From Actinoplanes sp. SE50/110 (GTDB taxonomy: Bacteria > Actinomycetota > Actinomycetes > Mycobacteriales > Micromonosporaceae): a DNA stretch of 64,000 bases. The stretch is taken from assembly GCF_900119315.1 (NCBI RefSeq), contig NZ_LT827010.1:5923001-5987000 (forward strand), in the 5' to 3' direction. Below are positions 1-7,399 of this stretch, piece by piece (within the stretch, counting starts at the first letter, position 1; each line of letters begins with the position of its first letter). The notes beneath the pieces were generated by a model, which was not told where the DNA came from, searched no databases, and saw only the letters and a list, made by a program, of their open reading frames with translations. The translations under genes were made by a program, and so were the position numbers.

Positions 1-762
1 AACGCCGAGCAGTACATCGGCACCTTCTCGGCGACCGACGCGGGCCTGTTCACCGGCCTCGCCCAGCAGGCCGGCGCGTCCTGGTGGGGCGTGAACGGCC
101 AGTCCTGGACGGTCAACGTCAACGACCCCGCCACCCAGAAGGTCGCCGCCTACTGGGGTGGCCTGGTGGAGAAGGGCGTCGTCGACAACAAGCCGATGTA
201 CACCCCGGAGTGGAACGCCGCGCTCAACGACGGCTCCCAGGTCGGCTGGGTCTCCGCGGTCTGGGCGCCGGGCGTGCTCGAGGGCAGCGCCAAGGACACC
301 AAGGGCAAGTGGAAAGCCGCCCCGATGCCGCAGTGGGACGCCGCCAGCCCGGCGACCGGCAACTGGGGTGGCTCGGCGACCAGCGTGACCAGCCAGAGTA
401 AGCACCCCAAGGAAGCCGCGCAGTTCGTCTCCTGGCTGAACAGCGACCCGGCCGCGATCAAGCTGCTGGCCACCACCGCCAACGTGTACCCCGCCGCGAA
501 CGACGCCACCGCCGCGCTCACCACACCGCCGGCCTTCTTCGCCGACCAGGCCGACTTCTACACGATCGCGGGTGAGGCGGCCAAGCAGACCAGGCCGTTC
601 ACCTACGGCCCGAACGTGAACGTGGCGTACTCCGCGTTCAACGACGCCTTCGGCAGGGCCGCCGAGTCGAAGAAGGCGGCCGCCTTCACCGCGTCGCTGG
701 CCACCATCCAGAAGGCCACCGTGGACGACATGAAGAACAACGGTTTCACCGTCGCCGGCTGA
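1..762 (+). CDS. Sugar ABC transporter substrate-binding protein, C-terminal part (5' end outside window)
   Basis: The frame is open from base 1, so the true start lies upstream; the visible GTG at 91 is internal. The 253 visible residues look like the C-terminal lobe of a CUT1-type extracellular sugar-binding protein (family 1 solute-binding), with Trp-rich stretches such as SWWGVN and NWGGSATSV. It is followed by MalF- and MalG-type permeases, a LacI regulator and two GH53 galactanases, so I infer that it binds galacto-oligosaccharides released from galactan, as GanS does in Bacillus. The binding specificity is inferred from neighbours only. No ATPase gene is visible; such systems often share an MsmX-type ATPase encoded elsewhere. 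Confidence 0.88.
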   Translation, partial: NAEQYIGTFSATDAGLFTGLAQQAGASWWGVNGQSWTVNVNDPATQKVAAYWGGLVEKGVVDNKPMYTPEWNAALNDGSQVGWVSAVWAPGVLEGSAKDTKGKWKAAPMPQWDAASPATGNWGGSATSVTSQSKHPKEAAQFVSWLNSDPAAIKLLATTANVYPAANDATAALTTPPAFFADQADFYTIAGEAAKQTRPFTYGPNVNVAYSAFNDAFGRAAESKKAAAFTASLATIQKATVDDMKNNGFTVAG

Positions 763-770
763 TCCCCCCG

Positions 771-805
771 CCGGGGCGGGACGCTCCCCCTGCGTTCCGC
801 CCCGG
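771..805 (+). terminator. Strong stem-loop between binding protein and permease genes
   Basis: The arms 771-784 and 792-805 form a 14-bp stem with one G-U pair and a 7-nt loop. It lies 8 bp after the binding-protein stop codon and 25 bp before the permease start. A hairpin here commonly gives partial termination or 3'-end protection, so that binding protein is made in excess over permeases. There is no U-tract. The role is inference. Confidence 0.6.
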
Positions 806-829
806 TCCTGTCCACGGAAGGTTGCGGCG

Positions 830-1753
830 ATGTCGCGAACCACCTCAGTCAACCGCACCGCCGGCGTCCCGTACGCCTTCCTCGCGCCCGGCCTGCTGCT
901 GGTCACCCTGTTCCTGGCCGCCCCGGTCGCCTACACCGGCTATCTGAGCCTGCGCAAGGTGAAGGTCAGCGGCCTCGGCCTGGGTGCCAGGTCACGCACC
1001 GAGGTGTGGGCCGGGCTGAGCAACTACGCCCGGTCGATGACCGACCCCGACTTCCTGCCCAGCGTCTACCGGATCCTCGGGTACGGCCTGATCGTGGTCC
1101 CCACCATGCTCGGCCTGGCGCTGCTGATGGCGCTGCTGCTGGACGCCGGGCGGACCCGGCCGACGATCGGCGCCTTCGCCCGGATCTCGATCTTCCTGCC
1201 CTACGCGGTACCGGCCGTCGTGGCGTCGGTGCTCTGGGGCTTCCTGTACCTGCCCCGGGTCAGCCCGTTCAGCTACGCGCTGGAGCAGGCCGGGATCCAT
1301 CCCCCGGAGCTGCTCTCCTCGTCCTGGGTGCTGTACGCGGTCGCCAACGTCGCGGTCTGGGGCGGCACCGGCTTCAACATGATCGTCCTCTACACCGCAC
1401 TGCGCGCCGTGCCGACCAGCCTGTACGAGTCGGCCCGGATCGACGGCGCCACCGAGTTCGCGATCGCCTGGCGGATCAAGATCCCGATCGTGCTGCCCTC
1501 GCTGATCATGACATTCGTCTTCTCGCTGATCGCGACGCTGCAGGTGTTCGCCGAGCCGATCACGCTGAAGCCGCTGAGCAACACGATCTCGTTCACCTGG
1601 ACGCCGCTGATGAAGGTGTACCGGGACGCGTTCGTCCGCAACGACATCTACGCCGCGGCCGCCACCTCGGTGGTCATCGCGGTGGCCACCTTCCTGCTGT
1701 CCTTCGGCTTCCTCAAGCTCGTCGGCCGTCGCGCGTTCAACCAGGAGGACTGA
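830..1753 (+). CDS. Sugar ABC transporter permease, MalF type
   Basis: A 307-residue integral membrane protein with about six hydrophobic segments. The cytoplasmic EAA loop near residues 197-220 (YESARIDGATEFAIAWRIKIP) contacts the ATPase in this family. It starts at ATG 830 after a weak purine stretch (GGAAGG). Its stop codon overlaps the next start as TGATG, so the two permeases are translationally coupled. By context it forms the channel for the galacto-oligosaccharide importer with the following gene; this matches GanP in Bacillus gan operons. The substrate is inferred. Confidence 0.92.
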   Translation: MSRTTSVNRTAGVPYAFLAPGLLLVTLFLAAPVAYTGYLSLRKVKVSGLGLGARSRTEVWAGLSNYARSMTDPDFLPSVYRILGYGLIVVPTMLGLALLMALLLDAGRTRPTIGAFARISIFLPYAVPAVVASVLWGFLYLPRVSPFSYALEQAGIHPPELLSSSWVLYAVANVAVWGGTGFNMIVLYTALRAVPTSLYESARIDGATEFAIAWRIKIPIVLPSLIMTFVFSLIATLQVFAEPITLKPLSNTISFTWTPLMKVYRDAFVRNDIYAAAATSVVIAVATFLLSFGFLKLVGRRAFNQED

Positions 1754-2580
1754 TGAAGACCGGTAGGATCGCCACCACCCTGCTGCTGCTCGGCGCCGCG
1801 TACTGCCTGTTCCCGGTGATCTGGGTGGTGATCGCGTCGAGCAAGAGCGCCGGGGAGCTGTTCGCCACCTTCACCCTGGCGCCGAGCACCCACCTGTTCG
1901 ACAACCTGGCCGACCTGAGCGACTACCGCAACGGGCTGTACTGGCGCTGGATGGCCAACACCGCCCTGTACGCCGGGGTCGGCGCGGGTGTCTCCACATT
2001 CATCTCGGCGATGAGCGGGTACGCGCTGGCCAAGTTCGACTTCCCGGGCAAGGGCCTCGTCTTCAACGTGATCCTGGCCGGTGTCCTGGTGCCCGGGGTC
2101 ATCCTGGCCATCCCGCAGTACCTGCTGCTGGCGAAGGTGGGGCTGACCAACTCCTACTGGGCGGTGCTGCTGCCCAGCTTCATCAGCCCGTACGGCATCT
2201 ACCTCGCCCGGATCTTCGCGGCCGCCGCGGTGCCCGGCGAGATCCTGGAGGCGTCCCGGATCGACGGGGCGGGCGACTGGCGCACCTTCGTCCGCGTGGT
2301 CCTGCCGATGATGCGGACCGGGCTGGTCACGGTCTTCCTGTTCCAGTTCGTCGCGATCTGGAACAACTTCATGCTTCCCTACATCATGCTGGGCAACGAC
2401 AAGCTGTACCCGCTCACGGTCGGCCTGAACGGGCTGCTCAACCAGGGCGCCAGCCAGCCGTCGATGTACACCTCGGTGATCACCGGCGCGCTGGTGTCGA
2501 TCGTGCCGCTGATCGCCCTGTTCCTCACTCTCCAGCGGTACTGGCAGGTCGACCTGGCCGCCGGTGGCGTCAAGGCCTAG
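1753..2580 (+). CDS. Sugar ABC transporter permease, MalG type
   Basis: A 275-residue protein with six predicted membrane segments and the MalG-type EAA loop near residues 161-187 (ILEASRIDGAGDWRTF). The ATG overlaps the upstream stop, preceded by AGGAGG within the upstream gene. It pairs with the MalF-type permease to make the transmembrane core of the importer, equivalent by order to GanQ. The LacI-family gene begins only 16 bp downstream, so the regulator may be read from the same transcript. Confidence 0.92.
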   Translation: MKTGRIATTLLLLGAAYCLFPVIWVVIASSKSAGELFATFTLAPSTHLFDNLADLSDYRNGLYWRWMANTALYAGVGAGVSTFISAMSGYALAKFDFPGKGLVFNVILAGVLVPGVILAIPQYLLLAKVGLTNSYWAVLLPSFISPYGIYLARIFAAAAVPGEILEASRIDGAGDWRTFVRVVLPMMRTGLVTVFLFQFVAIWNNFMLPYIMLGNDKLYPLTVGLNGLLNQGASQPSMYTSVITGALVSIVPLIALFLTLQRYWQVDLAAGGVKA

Positions 2581-2595
2581 GAAACGGTGCCGACT

Positions 2596-3627
2596 ATGAT
2601 CCCGAACGTGTCGCGCAAACGCCCAACGATCCGCGATGTCGCTCGCGAGGCCGGGGTGTCCTATGCGACGGTCTCCCGGGTGCTCAACGGGCGCGACTGG
2701 GTGAGCCCGGAGGCGGTGCGCTCCGTCCAGGACGCCATCGCCCGCACCGGCTACACCACCAACCAGCACGCCCGCTCGCTGGCCACCGGCCGTTCGGGGT
2801 CGATCGCCTTCCTGCTCACCGAGCCGCAGCACCTGCTCTTCGAGGACCCGAACTTCTCGGTGCTGCTGCGCGGCGTGGCCCAGGCGCTCTCCGACCGGGA
2901 GCAGACCCTGATCCTGATGATCGCCTCCACCCAGCAGGAGCGCAGCCGCACCCTCGCGTTCCTCAACGGCGGTCACGTCGACGGCGTGCTGCTGGTCTCC
3001 CCGCACTCCGGCGACCCACTGCTCCGGCAGCTGGTGCAGGCCCAGGTCCCGATCGTGGCCTGCGGCCGGGTGCTCGGCCTGGAGGAGATGATCAGCTCGG
3101 TCTCGGCCGATGACCGGGCCGGCGCCCGCAGCGCCACCGAGCACCTGATCGCGGCCGGCCGCCGGCGGATCGCCACCATCACCGGGCCGATGGACACCTC
3201 CGGCGGTGTCGACCGGCTGGCCGGTTACACCGACGCGCTGCTGGCCCACGACCTGCCGATCGACTCGGACCTGATCGTGCACGGCGACTGGAGCCGGGAG
3301 ACCGGCGCGGCCGCCATGCGCATCCTGCTGAGCCGGGCCCCGGACGTGGACGCGGTGTTCGCCGCGTCCGACGCGATCGCCGCGGCCACCCTGCCGGTGC
3401 TCCGCGACGCCGGGCGCGCGGTGCCCGGTGACGTGCGGGTGGTCGGCTTCGACGACTCCGGGCTGGCGGCCACCACCGAACCGCCGCTCAGCACGGTGCG
3501 GCAGCCGCTGGACCGGATCAGCGAGGAGATGGTCCGTCTCCTCGTCGACGTGATCAACGGCCGGACGCCGCTCTCCATCACCGTGCCCACCAGCCTCGTG
3601 CTGCGGGCTTCCTCACCGGGTTCCTGA
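2596..3627 (+). CDS. LacI-family transcriptional regulator of the galactan locus
   Basis: About 343 residues. The N-terminal helix-turn-helix (TIRDVAREAGVSYATVSRVL, residues ~8-27) is classic LacI. It is followed by a periplasmic-binding-protein-like sensor domain ending in the usual VGFDDSGLA and STVRQPL segments. ATG 2596 is chosen; GTG 2587 and GTG 2608 are in-frame alternatives. It sits between transporter and galactanase genes, so it probably represses both until galactan breakdown products bind. I see no canonical central-CG LacI operator in the visible part of this locus; the main one may lie upstream of the binding-protein gene, outside the window. Confidence 0.9.
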   Translation: MIPNVSRKRPTIRDVAREAGVSYATVSRVLNGRDWVSPEAVRSVQDAIARTGYTTNQHARSLATGRSGSIAFLLTEPQHLLFEDPNFSVLLRGVAQALSDREQTLILMIASTQQERSRTLAFLNGGHVDGVLLVSPHSGDPLLRQLVQAQVPIVACGRVLGLEEMISSVSADDRAGARSATEHLIAAGRRRIATITGPMDTSGGVDRLAGYTDALLAHDLPIDSDLIVHGDWSRETGAAAMRILLSRAPDVDAVFAASDAIAAATLPVLRDAGRAVPGDVRVVGFDDSGLAATTEPPLSTVRQPLDRISEEMVRLLVDVINGRTPLSITVPTSLVLRASSPGS

Positions 3628-3656
3628 CCGGTCGGCTTCACCGGGTCCCCCACCGG

Positions 3657-3690
3657 GGCCGGCCTCGACCCCCTCAGGTCGGGGCCGGCC
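3657..3690 (+). terminator. GC-rich hairpin after the LacI gene
   Basis: The arms 3657-3670 and 3677-3690 form a 14-bp stem with one G-U pair and a 6-nt loop, 29 bp after the LacI stop codon. There is no U-tract, which is usual for actinobacterial terminators. It probably separates the transporter transcript from the GH53 genes. Confidence 0.65.
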
Positions 3691-3708
3691 GCCACACCGA
3701 TGAACGTC

Positions 3709-3724
3709 CCTTTGTCCACAAAGG
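3709..3724 (+). promoter_or_regulatory. Inverted repeat covering the GH53 ribosome binding site
   Basis: CCTTTGT-CC-ACAAAGG is a perfect 7-bp inverted repeat. Its right arm contains the first bases of the AAGGAG Shine-Dalgarno for the gene starting at 3731. It could be a protein operator or an RNA hairpin that hides the ribosome site. A 2-nt loop is too tight for a full RNA hairpin, so a DNA operator or a partly opened hairpin is more likely. Confidence 0.4.
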
Positions 3725-3730
3725 AGCGCC

Positions 3731-4789
3731 ATGAAATTCGCCGCACTACTGGCCGCCGCCCTCCTGCTCCCACCCACCCCGCCACACGCCGGCCTCGCCA
3801 TGCACGGTGCCGACGTGTCCACCCTGCCCCGCGCCCAGGACCTCGGCGCGAAGTACTACGACAGGCACGGGCACCGGGCCGACCCGTACGAGATCCTCCA
3901 GCGGTCCGGGGTGAACTACGTCCGGCTGCGCATCTGGAACAACCCGACCAGCGGCTACAACAACCGGGCCGAGGTGGTGGCGCAGGCCCGCGAGGCCCGG
4001 CGGCACGGCCTCAAGGTGCTCATCGACTTCCACTACTCGGACACCTGGGCCGATCCGGGCAAGCAGTTCATCCCCGCCGCCTGGGCCGGTCACGACCTCG
4101 AACAACTGCAGAAGGACGTCTACGACTACACGTACGACGTGTGCCGGGCCACCCGGCCCGACAGCGTGCAGATCGGCAACGAGATCAACACCGGGCTGCT
4201 GTGGCCGGCCGGTCAGGTGGACGACAGCGACTTCGGCCCGCTCGCGTCGCTGCTCAAGGCCGGCTACACCGCGGCCAAGGCGTGCGATCCACGGACCCGG
4301 GTGCTGATCCACACCGCGGACGCCGGCAGCATCGACGCGGCGCACTGGTTCTACGACGGAATCGCGGCCCAGGGCGTGCGATGGGACGTCACGGCGCTGT
4401 CCTACTACTGCATGTGGCACGGGGACCTGACGAATCTGGCGTCGGTCCTCAACGACCTGCGCGACCGTTACGGCAGGCCGACGGTGATCGCCGAAACCGC
4501 CTACCCCTTCACCACCGACAACCACGACCACCTGGCGAACATCATCACCTCGGCGGCGCCGTGCGACGGGATTCCCGCGTCGCCGCGGGGACAGGCGGAG
4601 CAACTGCGCCGGGTGCAGGACGTGGTGCGCAAGGCCGGCGGGCTGGGCGTCTTCTACTGGGAGCCGACCTGGACCGCGGTCGACGGCAACGGCTGGGACC
4701 CCGAGGACATCCAGCATTCCGGAGACGCCTGGGAGAACATGGCGACCTTCGACTTCCACGGGCGGATCAACCCCTACATCCGCTTCTGA
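3731..4789 (+). CDS. Secreted endo-beta-1,4-galactanase, GH53 (copy 1)
   Basis: A 352-residue arabinogalactan endo-1,4-beta-galactosidase. Residues 1-20 are a Sec signal peptide. The GH53 TIM barrel is clear from GADVS, YVRLRIWNNP, LIDFHYSDTWADPGKQ, QIGNEIN and GVFYWEPTW. By family knowledge the acid/base is Glu in IGNEI (about E151) and the nucleophile is Glu in IAETAYP (about E255). It would cut galactan side chains of pectin outside the cell, supplying galacto-oligosaccharides to the upstream importer. It has no carbohydrate-binding module. AAGGAG lies 5 bp before ATG 3731. It is followed after 35 bp by a paralogue. Confidence 0.95.
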   Translation: MKFAALLAAALLLPPTPPHAGLAMHGADVSTLPRAQDLGAKYYDRHGHRADPYEILQRSGVNYVRLRIWNNPTSGYNNRAEVVAQAREARRHGLKVLIDFHYSDTWADPGKQFIPAAWAGHDLEQLQKDVYDYTYDVCRATRPDSVQIGNEINTGLLWPAGQVDDSDFGPLASLLKAGYTAAKACDPRTRVLIHTADAGSIDAAHWFYDGIAAQGVRWDVTALSYYCMWHGDLTNLASVLNDLRDRYGRPTVIAETAYPFTTDNHDHLANIITSAAPCDGIPASPRGQAEQLRRVQDVVRKAGGLGVFYWEPTWTAVDGNGWDPEDIQHSGDAWENMATFDFHGRINPYIRF

Positions 4790-4824
4790 AGTACCCCTTC
4801 TCTCCTACCCCCGAAGGAGTTGAC

Positions 4825-5922
4825 ATGCGCAGATCCATCGGCGCCGCCATCGGAGCGGTGCTGCTGATGCTGGCGCTCTCCCCCACCCCCGCACACGCCG
4901 CCTCGCTCACCATGCTCGGCGCGGACGTCTCGTCGCTGCAGCGGACCCTCGACCTGGGCGGCAGGTACTACACCGCGGCCGGTGCGCAGGCCGACCCGTA
5001 CGACATCCTGAAAGGCGCCGGCGCCAATTACCTGCGGCTGCGCGTGTGGAACAACCCGGCCGGCGGATACAACAACAAGGCCAAAGTGCTGCAGCAGGCG
5101 AAAGCCATCAAGGCCAAGGGCCTGAAACTGCTGGTCGACTTCCACTACTCGGACACCTGGGCCGATCCCGGCAAGCAGTATCCGCCGGTGGCGTGGAGCT
5201 CGCACTCGCTCAGCCGGTTGCAGACCGACGTGTACGACTACACCTACGACGTGTGCACCGCGCTGAAGTCGCAGGGCACCACGCCGGACAGCGTGCAGAT
5301 CGGCAACGAGATCAACGTCGGCATGCTGTGGCCTGCCGGAAAGGTGTCGAACAACAATTTCGCGCCGGTGGCCGGCCTGCTGAAACAGGGCTACAACGCG
5401 ACCAAGGCGTGCAACAGCGGCACCCAGGTGATGATTCACACGGCCGACGCGGACAGCGACGCGAACGCGCGCTGGTTCTACGACGGCATCAAGGCGCAGG
5501 GCGTGTCCTGGGACGTCACCGGGCTTTCCTACTACTGCATGTGGCACGGCACGCTGGCCAATCTGTACAACGTGATCGCCGACGTGAAATCGCGGTACGG
5601 CAAGCCCGTGGTGATCGTCGAGACGGCGTACATGTACACCACGGCCAACGCCGACAGCGAGACGAACTCGGTGCCCGGAACGACGACCTGCGACGGGCAG
5701 GCCGCCTCGAAGACCGGGCAGGGCACCGAATTCACCTGGATCCAGAACACGGCCCGCAACGCCGGAGCGATCGGCGTCTTCTACTGGGAACCGACCTGGT
5801 ATGCGATCGCCGGAAACGGCTGGGACCCGGCGAACATCAACGGCACCGGCGACGGCTGGGACAACATGGCCGCTTTCGACGCCACCGGCCGGTGGAACTC
5901 CTCGGTGAAGTGGACCGCCTGA
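4825..5922 (+). CDS. Secreted endo-beta-1,4-galactanase, GH53 (copy 2)
   Basis: A 365-residue GH53 paralogue of the preceding gene. The start is ATG 4825 with GAAGGAG 6 bp upstream; longer upstream readings of this frame run through copy 1 and are not real. A signal peptide covers residues ~1-27, ending AHA-AS. The acid/base is about E162 (IGNEIN) and the nucleophile about E266 (IVETAYM). The C-terminal WEPTW and WDNMAAFD segments match copy 1 closely, which points to tandem duplication. It uses AA- and T-ending codons more often than copy 1, which suggests a different mutational history. It ends before a strong terminator. Confidence 0.94.
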   Translation: MRRSIGAAIGAVLLMLALSPTPAHAASLTMLGADVSSLQRTLDLGGRYYTAAGAQADPYDILKGAGANYLRLRVWNNPAGGYNNKAKVLQQAKAIKAKGLKLLVDFHYSDTWADPGKQYPPVAWSSHSLSRLQTDVYDYTYDVCTALKSQGTTPDSVQIGNEINVGMLWPAGKVSNNNFAPVAGLLKQGYNATKACNSGTQVMIHTADADSDANARWFYDGIKAQGVSWDVTGLSYYCMWHGTLANLYNVIADVKSRYGKPVVIVETAYMYTTANADSETNSVPGTTTCDGQAASKTGQGTEFTWIQNTARNAGAIGVFYWEPTWYAIAGNGWDPANINGTGDGWDNMAAFDATGRWNSSVKWTA

Positions 5923-5937
5923 CCCATCCCCGGAAAA

Positions 5938-5973
5938 GGTCGGCCCGGCGCTTTCCCCGGCGCCGGGCCGACC
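5938..5973. terminator. Bidirectional terminator between convergent genes
   Basis: A perfect 13-bp stem (5938-5950 with 5961-5973) and 10-nt loop, flanked by AAAA on the left and TTT on the right, so it can act in both directions. It separates the GH53 gene from the convergent HAAS gene. Confidence 0.85.
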
Positions 5974-5980
5974 CCTTTCC

Positions 5981-6976
5981 TCAGCGACTCGGTGACGCCG
6001 ACGGCGCGGCCGACGGGGTGCCGCTCGCCGACGGGCCCGCGGAGGGTGGGGTCGCCGAGGGCGTGACCTCCTCGTGCGGGTTGTCGCCGTCGAGGGTGGG
6101 GTCGGGGCTCGGGGACTGGAACGGGTCGGCGTCCGGGCAGTGTGGATAGCCGCGGTGCCAGCTGGTGTAGGAGTTCCCGGTCCGAGGGTCGGTACAGGTG
6201 GCGTTGCCCAGCTGGATCGGGGCGCCGGAGCTGTCGTACAGCTGGGCGTCCTGGATCGGGTGGCCCTGCGAGTCGTACACGAAGATGTCCTGGATGGCGT
6301 CCGCCGGGCCACCGCCGCTGTAACCGGACTCGACGAACGGCGTCTGGCGCAGGTCGCTGTCGAAACCGGTGAAGCCGGCCAGCGCCATCAGCACCAGGAG
6401 CGTGGTGCCGGACCACAGCGCGTACCGCGCCCAGGGCTTGTCGGGCAGCGGGCGACGGCCGAACCAGATCGAGGCGACCACGCAGCCGGCGAGCAGGGCC
6501 AGCGCCACCACGTCGCTGCCGCCGATCCGGGGCAGCAGGCCGATCGGGCCGGAGCCGTGGTCGAGCACGACGGCGAGGACCATCGCGACCAGGTAGCCGC
6601 GCAGCACCCACCAGGCCGGGCGGAGCAGGAGGAGGAACTCGCTGGCCCGCTCGTGGCCCAGCGCCGGGCCGACCCGCACGTCGGCCACGCGCAGCCCGCG
6701 CAGCACCAGGTCGCGGGTCTCGCGCAGGTTGTCCCAGCGCGGGTCGGGCTGCGGTGGCAGGGAGACGAATCCGGCCGTGGCGAGCAGTTCCGCGGCGTAC
6801 GCCGCGGGGGCGCCCAGACGCTCGACCAGAGTGCCGTTGTCCTCGGCGAGCACCTCGGCGAGGTGTTCCGGGAGGTCGTCGAGCAGCTCCTCGCGGGTGG
6901 TCTCGGGCACCCCGCCCAGCGCGAGGCGCACCGCGGCGACGTAGGTGGCGATCTGGTCGGTTGCGGTGTCGTTCAC
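5981..6976 (-). CDS. HAAS-domain membrane protein partnered with PadR
   Basis: 331 residues. Residues ~1-60 form a helical HAAS/DUF1700-like domain (REELLDDLPEHLAEVLAE). It is followed by three hydrophobic segments (~118-138, 150-170, 185-205), then a ~125-residue extracytoplasmic tail that becomes Ser/Pro/Ala-rich (SPSPDPTLDGDNP onward). The start overlaps the stop of the upstream PadR gene by 4 bp, the standard PadR-HAAS operon. In this family the membrane protein is thought to sense or transmit an envelope signal to PadR. The Cys pair in the tail (ATCTDP and PHCPDA) could form a disulphide. The ligand is unknown. Confidence 0.82.
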   Translation of the reverse strand: MNDTATDQIATYVAAVRLALGGVPETTREELLDDLPEHLAEVLAEDNGTLVERLGAPAAYAAELLATAGFVSLPPQPDPRWDNLRETRDLVLRGLRVADVRVGPALGHERASEFLLLLRPAWWVLRGYLVAMVLAVVLDHGSGPIGLLPRIGGSDVVALALLAGCVVASIWFGRRPLPDKPWARYALWSGTTLLVLMALAGFTGFDSDLRQTPFVESGYSGGGPADAIQDIFVYDSQGHPIQDAQLYDSSGAPIQLGNATCTDPRTGNSYTSWHRGYPHCPDADPFQSPSPDPTLDGDNPHEEVTPSATPPSAGPSASGTPSAAPSASPSR

Positions 6977-7302
6977 GCGGTCCCCCGGTCGCGAAGCAGG
7001 TCGTCCATGATGACGGCGAAGCCGTGCCAGGTCTTGCCGTTGCGTTCCAGCTCGGCGCGGCCGGCCGCGTTCAGCGCGTAGTACTTGCGGTGCGGGCCCT
7101 CGTCGCTGGGCACCACGTACGCGTTCAGGAAGCCGTTGGCGAACAGCCGGCGCAGCGTGCCGTAGACCGACGCGTCACCGACGTCCTGCAGGCCGGCGGC
7201 GCGCAGCCGGCGCAGGATGTCGTAGCCGTAGCCGTCCTCGTCGCGCAGCACGGCGAGCACCGCGAGATCCAGCACGCCCTTGAGGAGCTGGGTCGTATCC
7301 AC
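6973..7302 (-). CDS. PadR-family transcriptional regulator
   Basis: About 109 residues starting at GTG 7302 (V-DTTQLLKGVLDLAVLAVL). This is the typical PadR opening and is preferred over the longer GTG at 7309-7311, which overlaps the -10 box. The winged helix covers DEDGYGYDILRRL to ASVYGTLRRLFANGFL, with the wing at EGPHRKYYALNAAGR. It is co-transcribed with the HAAS membrane protein downstream and probably autoregulates. The small size fits the PadR-s2 subfamily, which lacks a long dimerisation tail. Confidence 0.9.
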   Translation of the reverse strand: MDTTQLLKGVLDLAVLAVLRDEDGYGYDILRRLRAAGLQDVGDASVYGTLRRLFANGFLNAYVVPSDEGPHRKYYALNAAGRAELERNGKTWHGFAVIMDDLLRDRGTA

Positions 7303-7309
7303 GCACCGC

Positions 7310-7339
7310 ACACTACTGTGTTTTCCGAAGTACCGTCAA
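7310..7339 (-). promoter_or_regulatory. Promoter of padR, probably giving a leaderless mRNA
   Basis: On the minus strand TTGACG (7339-7334) and TAGTGT (7315-7310) are separated by 18 bp. Seven bases then precede GTG 7302, so transcription would begin at or next to the start codon. Both boxes are close to the vegetative actinobacterial consensus. Confidence 0.65.
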
Positions 7340-7363
7340 CAACGGCATAGCAGCGTGACGAAC

Positions 7364-7392
7364 GGGCGGCGCCGCTGATCGCGACGCCGCCC
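7364..7392. terminator. Hairpin at the end of the MMPL gene
   Basis: GGGCGGCG (7364-7371) pairs with CGCCGCCC (7385-7392) across 13 nt, 8 bp beyond the MMPL stop codon. No U-run is seen. Probable terminator for the minus-strand MMPL transcript. Confidence 0.5.
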
Positions 7393-7399
7393 GGGGGGA

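Noticed and set aside
3700..4824. N-terminal extension of the second GH53 gene through the first
   Set aside because: The frame is open by composition only. A ribosome site, ATG and signal peptide mark the real start at 4825.
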